Shown: positions 1-6,118 of the stretch, piece after piece
Layout: every line of letters begins with the position of its first letter
Numbering within the stretch: the first letter of the stretch is position 1
Source: Gammaproteobacteria bacterium
GTDB taxonomy: Bacteria; Pseudomonadota; Gammaproteobacteria; Pseudomonadales; Pseudohongiellaceae
Reading direction: 5' to 3'
DNA length: 6,373 nt
NCBI GenBank assembly: GCA_016762975.1
Contig: JAESUV010000206.1
Span: forward strand, 16,087-22,459
The notes under the pieces: generated by a model
The model's database searches: none
Told to the model about the DNA's origin: nothing
What the model saw: only the letters and a program-made list of their open reading frames with translations
Program-made: the position numbers and the translations under genes

Positions 1-1574
1 TTCTAAGTTATCTTAGCCAGCAATTACAAATACCGTTCATAGATCTGCGTCGCTACAACTTTGATGTAAGCCTAATTCACCGCCTGCGTGAATCTTATGC
101 ACGGCGCTACCGGGCAATAGTTTTGGCAGACCAGAACGGTTTGTTACTGGTGGGTATGGCTGACCCCATGGACATCTTTGCTTCAGATGAACTGGAAAGG
201 ATATTGGAGCAGCCTATACAGCCAGCTTTAGTAGATGAGGCTGAACTGCTAGGTACTCTAGATTTGGTCTACCGCCGCACCGAGGAAATAGCTAGCTTCG
301 CGGAAGAGTTAGACGAAGAATTGACCGATGGGCAGTTCGACCTCGATGCATTGAGTCTCGAGGTAAATGATAGTGATGCTCCGGTGGTGAAGCTTCTGCA
401 ATCAATATTCGAGGACGCGGTTCAGGTGCGGGCCTCGGATATACATATAGAACCAGACGAAAATGTATTGAGAATTAGGCAGCGTGTGGATGGAGTCCTT
501 CAAGAGCAAGTAATGAAGGAGCGACGCATAGCGCCAGCTCTAGTGTTGCGCTTGAAGTTGCTATCTGGATTGGATATTTCTGAGAAGCGACTTCCGCAAG
601 ATGGGCGTTTCAGTCTTAAAGTAAAAGGTCGAAAGATCGATGTTCGATTGTCGACGATGCCAATCGAGGCAGGTGAATCTGTTGTAATGCGCTTGCTAGA
701 TCAGACTGACGGTGCCACCAATTTGAATCAAATAGGTATGCCAGAGGACATGTTGAAAGTATTCCGCAATTTGATTCGTCGTCCACACGGTCTGATTCTA
801 GTAACCGGTCCAACTGGTAGCGGTAAAACTACGACCTTGTATGGAGCGCTGCAAGAGCTCAATGAGGTCGGTAAGAAAATCATTACCGTTGAAGATCCAG
901 TGGAATACCGATTACACCGTGTTAATCAGGTGCAGGTAAACACGAAGATCGGCCTTACTTTTTCCCGAATATTGCGTTCAGCATTGCGACAAGATCCCGA
1001 TATTTTACTGGTGGGTGAAATACGAGACACAGAAACCGCCGAAATCGCACTTCGTGCAGCGATGACAGGGCACATGGTGTTATCTACTCTACATACCAAC
1101 GATGCCGTTTCCAGTGCCATGCGACTTGTAGATATGGGCGCGAAAGGCTTCTTGGCTGCAACCGCGCTACGTGCTGTTGTCGCACAGCGTCTAGTGCGTA
1201 AACTTTGCGACAATTGTTTTGAAGGTCACCAACCAGATGTGAATGATGCTGCTTGGGTCAAGGAGCAATTGGGAGAAAAAGCCGACGGGGCTAAATTCAA
1301 GAAAGCCGTTGGATGCCATCGCTGCAATAACTCGGGCTATAGAGGTCGCATAGGTGTATTCGAAATGTTGGTATTGAACGAGGCTTTAGCCGATGCTTTG
1401 CGTCGTTCTGATGCATCCGACTTTGTTAAAATTGCAAAGCAGGCACCAGGCTACAAACCACTTGTAATCGGTGCTCTCGAATTTGCGGTTCAAGGTATAA
1501 CCAGCTTGGAAGAAGTGTTTAGGGTTGCAGAACAGATTGATGAGTCCAGCGACTTCATGGATGTAGCGCAGTAA
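1..1574 (+). CDS. mshE: MSHA pilus assembly ATPase MshE (GspE/PilB family), 5' end missing
   Basis: This is a cytoplasmic hexameric ATPase of the type II secretion/type IV pilus assembly family, which powers pilin polymerisation through the MshG platform. The reading frame is open from base 3, with 523 codons visible before the TAA. An internal TTG at 123 should not be taken as the start, because the upstream codons continue the family sequence (LSYLSQQLQIPFIDL, then DVSLIHRLRE). Family members are about 570 residues long, so roughly 50 are missing. Visible motifs are Walker A GPTGSGKT (807-830), the Asp box ITVEDPVEY (from 882), Walker B DPDILLVGEIRD (993-1028), the His box TGHMVLSTLHTN (1065-1100) and a zinc tetracysteine, CDNC (1206-1217) plus CHRC (1314-1325). 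The partial N-terminal domain looks like MshEN, which binds cyclic di-GMP in Vibrio MshE. PilB is the main alternative, but the mshG-pilin-mshC order favours MshE. Confidence 0.93.
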   Translation, partial: LSYLSQQLQIPFIDLRRYNFDVSLIHRLRESYARRYRAIVLADQNGLLLVGMADPMDIFASDELERILEQPIQPALVDEAELLGTLDLVYRRTEEIASFAEELDEELTDGQFDLDALSLEVNDSDAPVVKLLQSIFEDAVQVRASDIHIEPDENVLRIRQRVDGVLQEQVMKERRIAPALVLRLKLLSGLDISEKRLPQDGRFSLKVKGRKIDVRLSTMPIEAGESVVMRLLDQTDGATNLNQIGMPEDMLKVFRNLIRRPHGLILVTGPTGSGKTTTLYGALQELNEVGKKIITVEDPVEYRLHRVNQVQVNTKIGLTFSRILRSALRQDPDILLVGEIRDTETAEIALRAAMTGHMVLSTLHTNDAVSSAMRLVDMGAKGFLAATALRAVVAQRLVRKLCDNCFEGHQPDVNDAAWVKEQLGEKADGAKFKKAVGCHRCNNSGYRGRIGVFEMLVLNEALADALRRSDASDFVKIAKQAPGYKPLVIGALEFAVQGITSLEEVFRVAEQIDESSDFMDVAQ

Positions 1575-1578
1575 TTCT

Positions 1579-1614
1579 GCCATAAAATGGCTGCCCTAGA
1601 CTAACGATAGGGCA
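1579..1614 (+). repeat. two adjacent small hairpins between mshE and mshG
   Basis: GCCAT (1579-1583) pairs with ATGGC (1587-1591) across a 3-base loop. Directly next to it TGCCCTA (1592-1598) pairs with TAGGGCA (1608-1614) across 9 bases. No T-run follows, so a Rho-independent terminator is unlikely. In a 96-base gap between co-directional genes this may be an mRNA-processing or stability element, or simply chance pairing. Confidence 0.35.
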
Positions 1615-1658
1615 ATGTCTTGCTACCAAGAATACGTGTACGCAATAGAATTAACTAC

Positions 1659-1665
1659 GAAAGGA
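1659..1665 (+). promoter_or_regulatory. ribosome binding site of mshG, deciding its start
   Basis: GAAAGGA lies 5 bases before the ATG at 1671. This good Shine-Dalgarno match places the start at 1671 rather than at the in-frame TTG at 1620, which would add 17 basic, non-family residues. Confidence 0.7.
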
Positions 1666-1670
1666 TTTTA

Positions 1671-2948
1671 ATGCCTCAATTCAAATACAGTGGAAGAGAC
1701 AATGCCGGGACACTGGTCTCCGGAAGCATAATTGCGCCCTCCGCTGATGACGTGGCTGCTCAATTATTTGGTGATCGTGTTACGCCTATAGATATCAAAG
1801 AAGTTCGCGAAAATAAGAGGAAAGCTTCGCAATCGACATCTAGGAAAAAGCTAGACCTCGGGCCTAATGCGACCGCGATTGATAAGATTAACGCCGTGCT
1901 TTCTCGAAATAAGATTGAAGTCGATGAGCTAATTATGTTTGCTCGCCAGATGTACAGCCTGACCAAGGCTGGTCTTCCACTGGATCGCGCAATTAAGGGA
2001 TTGGAAGCCTCGCTCAGCAATCTGGTGTTTCGCCGCATACTGCAAGATGTGATCGAAAGCCTTGAGAACGGGATGAATCTGGCTTCGGCGCTTGGGCAGC
2101 ACCCGCAGGTTTTTTCCCAACTATTCCTGAGTCTGGTTCATGTTGGAGAGAACACAGGTCGATTGGATCTCGCCTTTCGAGAGATAAGCAAATATTTGGA
2201 GTTAGAGAAAAACACAAGTAAACAGGTAAAGAGCGCCACGCGCTACCCACTATTTGTGATGGCGGCGATTGCGGTTGCTCTGGGAGTGATCACGGTCTTT
2301 GTAATCCCTGTTTTTGCGGACACCTTTGACCGGCTAGGAGCCGACCTACCCTGGCAGACCATGGTGCTAGTCAATATTTCAGATTTCGCTGTGAATTACT
2401 GGCCGTTAATGTTGTTGTTTTTTGGCGGATCGGTTTTCGGTTTCAAATATTATGTTCGAACAGAGGCTGGCCGGCTGAATTGGGATCGTCGCAAATTAGG
2501 TGCTCCATTGGTCGGCGCTGTGTTTGAAAAAATTGCGCTTGCCAGGTTTTCCAGAACTTTCTCGATGGTTATGGGAGCAGGAGTTCCCATAGTACAGGGC
2601 CTCTCTGTGGTTGCTGGCGCGGTCGGGAATGCGTATGTCGCGCGCAATGTTAATGGTATGAGGGAGGGGGTTGAGCGGGGCGAGTCTCTTTATAGAACCG
2701 CTTCTAACAGTAAAATGTTTTCGCCCTTGGTTCTACAAATGATCTCCGTGGGGGAAGAGACGGGCATGGTGGGTGATTTGCTTGAAGAAGTCGCCGATTT
2801 CTATGACGACGAAGTCGCATATGACCTAGATCGCCTAAGCGACGCCATAGAACCTATACTCATCACATTTATCGGGGGGCTGGTACTGATTCTAGCGCTG
2901 GGCGTATTCTTGCCAATATGGGATCTGAACACAGCGGCGAACGGTTAG
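1671..2948 (+). CDS. mshG: MSHA inner-membrane platform protein MshG (GspF/PilC family)
   Basis: This is the polytopic inner-membrane platform protein on which the MshE hexamer acts to move pilins into the growing fibre. The ATG start at 1671 gives 425 residues, a normal length for GspF/PilC. The N-terminus MPQFKYSGRDNAGTLVSG is the usual family opening. Two T2SSF domains are visible, at about residues 90-213 (FARQMYSLTKAGLPLDRAI, GENTG at 159-163) and 293-415 (FSRTFSMVMGAGVPIVQGL, GEETG at 361-365). Three membrane helices fall at about 191-213, 243-262 and 396-417, with the C-terminal FLPIWDLN typical of the family. It follows mshE by 96 bases on the same strand and is probably cotranscribed. 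The call rests on family motifs plus position; PilC or GspF are excluded mainly by the neighbours. Confidence 0.93.
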   Translation: MPQFKYSGRDNAGTLVSGSIIAPSADDVAAQLFGDRVTPIDIKEVRENKRKASQSTSRKKLDLGPNATAIDKINAVLSRNKIEVDELIMFARQMYSLTKAGLPLDRAIKGLEASLSNLVFRRILQDVIESLENGMNLASALGQHPQVFSQLFLSLVHVGENTGRLDLAFREISKYLELEKNTSKQVKSATRYPLFVMAAIAVALGVITVFVIPVFADTFDRLGADLPWQTMVLVNISDFAVNYWPLMLLFFGGSVFGFKYYVRTEAGRLNWDRRKLGAPLVGAVFEKIALARFSRTFSMVMGAGVPIVQGLSVVAGAVGNAYVARNVNGMREGVERGESLYRTASNSKMFSPLVLQMISVGEETGMVGDLLEEVADFYDDEVAYDLDRLSDAIEPILITFIGGLVLILALGVFLPIWDLNTAANG

Positions 2949-3028
2949 AGATAGCGCGGTCTTGATCAGGATGCTTCAGGAACGATTCGAGAATAAGTGT
3001 GCGACGGCAGAAAAACTGAGAAGTAAAA

Positions 3029-3697
3029 TTGACTGGAGTTATAAATAACAGGCAAAGAGGAAAATCACCGGTGTCGATCGCACATTCCGGAGGATTTTCT
3101 CTGTTTGAACTAGTGGTATTTATTATCTCAGTGGCAATCATTTATGCCTATGCGGCGAATCGATTCGCGGAGTTCCCAGGGCAGGCGGAGAGAGCTAATT
3201 TTATGGCGGTGACGTCGCAGCTTCAGTCTGGTGTTAATCTTGAAATGATGGCGGCTTTTGGGGCTGGCCGAATTGCGTTGCTGGAGAAGTTTGATGGTGT
3301 AAATCCAATGGACTTGATGCTGCAGGCCCCGGCAAACTATCGGGGAGTGGTGGGCTCTTCGCAAGCATCGGAATTACCTCGTCGTTCGTGGTATTTCGAT
3401 CCGGTGACGGAAGAACTCGTTTATCTAATAAATGATACGGCCGGAGCCTACCTAATTATCAATGGTGTCGCGTATCCGACGGACGAGTTTCGCCTCAAGT
3501 TAGTTTCAAACTACTCCGAAGTAGATCGATTGTCGGGCTTACCAGTGGCTATTGCTGAAAGAGATGGCAGTGAAGTACTTGAGGAAAATATCAGGCGTCG
3601 GTTTAATGGCATTGTTCTCAGACCCACTACTCCTTACCGGTGGCAGGGCGAGTCAGAGGAGGCGCTAATGGCAGCTGCAAGTGCAGAAAACAGCTGA
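3029..3697 (+). CDS. prepilin-like protein in the mshF position
   Basis: This 222-residue protein has a type IV prepilin N-terminus: a leader with three basic residues (R8, R10, K12), a processing site G22|F23 in SGGFSLFE with Glu at mature position +5, and one hydrophobic helix at about 23-42. The rest is a soluble periplasmic domain without cysteines, including NPMDLML, RRSWYFD, ELVYLIND and PYRWQGE. It lies between mshG and the pilins, where Vibrio encodes MshF, so it is probably a minor pilin or accessory assembly protein. The start is uncertain. TTG at 3029 has GAGAAG 5 bases upstream and keeps the basic leader. GTG at 3071 has AGAGGA nearby but leaves an 8-residue leader without basic residues, so I prefer TTG. 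Sequence identity to MshF itself cannot be judged here. Confidence 0.8.
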   Translation: MTGVINNRQRGKSPVSIAHSGGFSLFELVVFIISVAIIYAYAANRFAEFPGQAERANFMAVTSQLQSGVNLEMMAAFGAGRIALLEKFDGVNPMDLMLQAPANYRGVVGSSQASELPRRSWYFDPVTEELVYLINDTAGAYLIINGVAYPTDEFRLKLVSNYSEVDRLSGLPVAIAERDGSEVLEENIRRRFNGIVLRPTTPYRWQGESEEALMAAASAENS

Positions 3698-3930
3698 TTT
3701 CGGGGTAATGCCCCTTGAAATGTGCAGCGGTTAACGGATTTGGTAGGCCTAAGAGTCGTATAATAAGGGGTATAAAGAGGGAAGAAAAGACACGGTCGCC
3801 CTATACAGCGCAAGGAAATTAGCGAAAAATGGCCTTACTCGACTAAATTGTAGAATTTGGGTACGAAGAATATTTTAAGTTATTAATAAATAGGCCGTTA
3901 TTAGTAAAATGAAAGATCTTTAGACGATAG

Positions 3931-3963
3931 TGCCTGTTCCGTGCTGTTTGCAGCACAGAGGCA
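3931..3963 (+). promoter_or_regulatory. stem-loop in the pilin 5' leader
   Basis: GTGCTG (3941-3946) pairs perfectly with CAGCAC (3951-3956) around a TTTG loop. An outer stem TGCCT (3931-3935) pairs with AGGCA (3959-3963), separated by an asymmetric internal loop. It ends 49 bases before the pilin ATG and has no T-run, so it is more likely a 5' leader stability or regulatory element than a terminator. Confidence 0.5.
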
Positions 3964-4000
3964 AAACACAGATTTGAATTAAATATTGTTGTAAAAGAAA

Positions 4001-4007
4001 AGGGTGG
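4001..4007 (+). promoter_or_regulatory. ribosome binding site of the pilin gene, deciding its start
   Basis: AGGGTGG lies 5 bases before the ATG at 4013. The in-frame GTG at 4004 sits inside this Shine-Dalgarno sequence, so ATG 4013 is the likely start. Confidence 0.7.
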
Positions 4008-4012
4008 AAATT

Positions 4013-4642
4013 ATGAAAGCTTTAAACGTACGAAACATGCGTAACACCAGACAATCTGGTTTTACCATCATTGAATTAGTTGTGGTAATTCTGCTTCTTG
4101 GCATTCTCTCAGCAACTGCCTTGCCTCGGTTTATGGATGTAACAACAGAAGCACATAGAGCTAGTGTAAATGGAACTTATGGCGGTTTCGCTACTGCTGC
4201 TGGCATTTTTCGGGCGCAGTGGACCGGTAAAGGCCAGCCTACTGGCGCCGTCCCCGGTTTTGGTAACGATGACGTCTTTCCTTCCTCCAATGGTTCGCCA
4301 GCTAGTGCCACTGATGCTGCTGTAGATACATTTTCTGAATGCGCAGCATTGCCTGGTCTGATTCTCCAAGGCGGCATCGCTACCTTTGCCAATGCTCTAA
4401 CCACGGTTGGTACAGCGGCTCAAATTGCTGGCGCTGCTGATACCGTTGGGGTCGACCCTGCTGATCCTGATGTCCCAGCTGGGCTGGCCGCCGGTGCTGA
4501 CTATTTGGCCTACTTTGATCTTACATCGGGTAATTGCCAGTATGTCTACGTAAAGGAAACTTCAAAACAAGTGGTCGCAACTGCTCCTACTATTATTTAT
4601 GTCCCTAGCACTGGTGATTTTTCGATAACTGGCAATCTTTAG
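4013..4642 (+). CDS. MSHA-type type IV pilin (MshA/MshB-like)
   Basis: This is a type IV pilin of 209 residues that would be cleaved after G16 in RQSG|FTIIELVVV and methylated on Phe+1, leaving a mature protein of about 193 residues. Glu+5 (E21) is present, and the helix FTIIELVVVILLLGIL at 17-32 anchors it in the membrane and in the fibre core. The only two cysteines, C110 (SECAA) and C175 (GNCQYVYV), fit the conserved pilin disulfide. A flexible Ala/Gly/Asp-rich stretch covers about 126-165, and the end IIYVPSTGDFSI forms likely terminal strands. It has its own leader, a strong ribosome binding site and a terminator 105 bases after its stop codon, which suggests high expression, as expected for a major pilin. 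Whether it is mshA or the minor mshB cannot be settled, since only one such gene is present before mshC. Confidence 0.88.
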   Translation: MKALNVRNMRNTRQSGFTIIELVVVILLLGILSATALPRFMDVTTEAHRASVNGTYGGFATAAGIFRAQWTGKGQPTGAVPGFGNDDVFPSSNGSPASATDAAVDTFSECAALPGLILQGGIATFANALTTVGTAAQIAGAADTVGVDPADPDVPAGLAAGADYLAYFDLTSGNCQYVYVKETSKQVVATAPTIIYVPSTGDFSITGNL

Positions 4643-4747
4643 TAGTTTGTATTGCAATAATATTTGCTTGGTCGGTTGTTAGTGCGCGAAGTCTAGTGAT
4701 CAATGCTAGTTAAGCATACAAGATGGCTGAACTATTCGATGATATGG

Positions 4748-4775
4748 AAAAGCCGGCACTCACGCCGGCTTTTTT
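4748..4775 (+). terminator. Rho-independent terminator after the pilin gene
   Basis: A perfect GCCGGC (4752-4757)/GCCGGC (4764-4769) stem with an ACTCAC loop is preceded by AAAA and followed by six T residues. With the flanking A-T pairs the stem reaches 10 bp. It lies 105 bases after the pilin stop codon and would end or attenuate pilin transcription before the mshC-like gene. Confidence 0.88.
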
Positions 4776-4806
4776 ATTGATTCGGGGAGCGCCCCCGATT
4801 ATCAAT
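4776..4806 (+). repeat. second inverted repeat directly after the terminator
   Basis: ATTGATTCGGGG (4776-4787) pairs with CCCCGA (4793-4798) and, after a two-base TT bulge, ATCAAT (4801-4806). The loop is AGCGC. Together this makes a 12-bp imperfect stem abutting the pilin terminator. It may be a tandem terminator-like structure, a REP-like palindrome or a block to 3' exonuclease. No T-run follows. Confidence 0.5.
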
Positions 4807-4814
4807 ACAGGGAC

Positions 4815-4826
4815 GATCCTAGGATC
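4815..4826. repeat. perfect 12-bp palindrome GATCCTAGGATC
   Basis: The sequence is fully self-complementary with no loop, which is more like a dimeric protein site than an RNA hairpin. It lies between the pilin terminator and the mshC-like gene, about 86 bases before the TTG start. A role in regulating that gene is possible but not shown. Confidence 0.35.
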
Positions 4827-4877
4827 TCTTACTAGCCGATTTCTTGTAAGTTACGATGAACATTGAGATTACAAAAT

Positions 4878-4883
4878 TATAGT
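4878..4883 (+). promoter_or_regulatory. weak -10 candidate for the mshC-like gene
   Basis: TATAGT matches the -10 consensus at 5 of 6 positions and lies 28 bases before the TTG start. No good -35 box stands at the right distance. A promoter in this area is expected because a strong terminator separates the gene from the pilin upstream. Confidence 0.2.
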
Positions 4884-4911
4884 TGTTCACAAATCAAGCT
4901 AGAGAATTCCA

Positions 4912-5466
4912 TTGACAAAAACAACTGCAATCAATCAGTTCTCAAACAATGGCATGACTATAGTCGAGTTGGTCGTGGTGATAATCATTATCAGCATTAT
5001 CGGCATGGTAACTATGTCAAGAATCATCGGCGGAGATAGTTTCAACGCCATTATTGTTCGAGATCAGATCATCTCTCTAGCTCGTACGGCTCAACAAAAC
5101 TCTCTAGGTCGAGCCGATGTATCCATGACTATTACTCCTAATGTTGGAGGTGATAGTGTGACTATTGTTACCAGTTACGGAGGCGGTAACATAGGGAGTT
5201 TCGCCGCCCCTTTAGATAGCGTTTCATTATCTGGGGATATCAACGACACAGACAGTTGCTCAGTAACTTCCGGGGTAGATGCTATTACAAGCGTCACCCC
5301 TATGACCCTTACCTTCGGTGAACTTGGCGACTTGGATGTCAGTGGTGTCACTGGCAGTACTGGCGCCGTTACATCCGCGGTAAGAATATGCCTGAATGAT
5401 ACGGCGAGTGAATCCATTTGTGTGTCTCCCTCAGGGTTTGCTTATGCCGGCGATTGTGATGTTTAG
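4912..5466 (+). CDS. mshC: MSHA minor pilin MshC-like (GspH/FimT type)
   Basis: This is a prepilin of 184 residues that would be processed at NNG|MTIVELVVV after G14, with Glu+5 at E19 and a hydrophobic helix at about 15-36. Mature residue +1 is Met instead of the usual Phe. Next comes SFNAIIVRDQIISLARTAQQNS, split here as a helix at about 43-64, the GspH/FimT-type helix typical of MshC. A glycine- and serine-rich beta region follows, ending ICVSPSGFAYAGDC. Four cysteines (C116, C160, C170, C182) could form two disulfides. The complete-looking C-terminus suggests the gene is intact. The start is TTG with AGAGAA about 5 bases upstream; a stop at 4900 limits other choices. In MSHA loci this protein helps start or cap the fibre with MshD, O and P, which are absent here. 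Confidence 0.8.
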   Translation: MTKTTAINQFSNNGMTIVELVVVIIIISIIGMVTMSRIIGGDSFNAIIVRDQIISLARTAQQNSLGRADVSMTITPNVGGDSVTIVTSYGGGNIGSFAAPLDSVSLSGDINDTDSCSVTSGVDAITSVTPMTLTFGELGDLDVSGVTGSTGAVTSAVRICLNDTASESICVSPSGFAYAGDCDV

Positions 5467-5711
5467 AAAATGGGAAAATCATAAAAGAAGGCAAAGCCTT
5501 AGAGGTTTTATTAAAACAACAAGGTTCACAAAAATTTTCTTTTGAAGCAGAAGTTTTAGATATAAAACAAGTAGATGTAATTTACATAGCTACCTTGTGT
5601 ATTGCGCAACAACTAGTAGAAATAGTAATTAGCAAAAAACAAAAAGACGTTTTAAGTATTGGTCAAAAAATAAGAGTTGGAACAAAAGCTTTTTCTCCTA
5701 TTTTGTCTTAA
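5466..5711 (+). pseudogene. 3' fragment of a probable TOBE-domain protein
   Basis: An 81-codon frame runs from the junction to TAA at 5709-5711 without a usable start codon; the frame is closed by TGA at 5457-5459, inside the mshC-like gene. The protein begins ENGKIIKEGKALEVLLKQQG and ends with VLSIGQKIRVGTKAFSPIL. The alternating hydrophobic strands and the final GQKIRVGTKAFSP resemble a TOBE (molybdate-binding, ModE/Mop-like) domain, as found in molybdenum-responsive regulators. The lysine-rich, AT-rich coding and the tail-to-tail arrangement with the next gene look like ordinary chromosomal DNA, so the gene was probably whole in its source genome and was cut at the junction. The TOBE assignment is by eye and moderate. 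Confidence 0.5.
5467..5485. other. probable junction between unrelated sequences
   Basis: Composition changes here from mid-range GC pilus genes to AT-rich DNA of about 30% GC. The mshC stop codon is intact on the left, while the gene on the right already lacks its beginning. The A-rich stretch GAAAATGGGAAAATC at 5466-5480 could belong to both sides and may have served as the overlap. An assembly chimera is my first choice; natural recombination is the alternative. Confidence 0.7.
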
Positions 5712-6118
5712 AATACCAGATAAACCAAGAGTATATAACGCAAGGCTTTTGCAAGACTAACAGCAGCTAAAAAGATTTTAAAATCGTATTTTAATACTCC
5801 TGCTACAAAAGTCAAAGGATCCCCAACTATAGGAAGCCAAGCCAAAAGAAGTGAGTAAGCCCCATATTTATCAAAAAACTTTTTGTACTTAAGAATACTT
5901 TCTTTTTTTAAATATTTTTTGTCTTCTAAATAACTCTCGCCTTTTAAACCCAAATAATAATTCAAACAAGAGCCCAAAATATTTCCAAAAGAAGCTAGAA
6001 AAATTAAGAGATAAACATTATGACCTTCTTTTACATCATAAAGCAATAAAGCTTCACTGCCCATAGGTAGAAGTGTTGCTGATAAAAATGCAACAAAAGC
6101 CAAAGTAGCGTAGATCAC
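5708..6118 (-). CDS. YqaA-type DedA-family membrane protein
   Basis: This is a small integral membrane protein of 136 residues of the DedA/VTT (SNARE-associated) superfamily, YqaA branch. Relatives are linked to envelope homeostasis and lipid transport, but no specific substrate can be given. Visible marks are FLSATLLPMGSEALL at 11-25, GNILGS at 45-50, a lysine-rich loop at about 59-81 and the signature KYGAYSLLLAWLPIVGDPLT at 84-103, then AGVL and KALRY. I chose GTG at 6118 as the start because it overlaps the TAG of the upstream gene (TAGTG) and gives the short hydrophobic N-terminus usual for YqaA (MIYATLAF). Extending to the ATG at 6187 would add 23 residues read inside the upstream gene. 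The stop overlaps the TOBE fragment tail-to-tail by 4 bases. Confidence 0.85.
   Translation of the reverse strand: MIYATLAFVAFLSATLLPMGSEALLLYDVKEGHNVYLLIFLASFGNILGSCLNYYLGLKGESYLEDKKYLKKESILKYKKFFDKYGAYSLLLAWLPIVGDPLTFVAGVLKYDFKIFLAAVSLAKALRYILLVYLVF

Larger units (their letters stand above)
3698..4012 (+). promoter_or_regulatory. leader and probable promoter region of the pilin gene
   Basis: This 315-base stretch has no credible ORF. It begins with a small GC hairpin: GGGG (3702-3705) and CCCC (3711-3714), flanked by TTTC and GAAA, with no T-run. Two weak promoter candidates are visible. One is a perfect TATAAT at 3759-3764 without a convincing -35 box. The other is TTAATA (3883-3888), then 16 bases, then TAAAAT (3905-3910), which would give a leader of about 95 bases. 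Highly expressed major pilins commonly have their own promoter, which fits a gap of this size within an otherwise compact cluster. The exact promoter is inference. Confidence 0.4.

Noticed and set aside
123..1574. TTG at 123 as the start of mshE
   Set aside because: The frame is open to the window edge and the upstream residues match the family N-terminal domain, so the gene starts outside the window.
1592..1614. Terminator between mshE and mshG
   Set aside because: The TGCCCTA/TAGGGCA stem has a 9-base loop and no following T-run.
1620..1670. 17-residue N-terminal extension of mshG from TTG 1620
   Set aside because: A good ribosome binding site and the family N-terminus MPQFKY point to ATG 1671.
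616..2647. Several antisense ORFs of 60-95 codons opposite mshE and mshG
   Set aside because: They are shadows of the real coding frames, with no family motifs and no sensible gene arrangement.
2971..3048. 25-codon ORF (MLQERFENK...) between mshG and the mshF-position gene
   Set aside because: It is short, has no properly spaced ribosome binding site, overlaps the start of the next gene and resembles no family I know.
3128..5417. Antisense ORFs opposite the prepilin genes
   Set aside because: They overlap strongly supported pilin genes and show no recognisable motifs.
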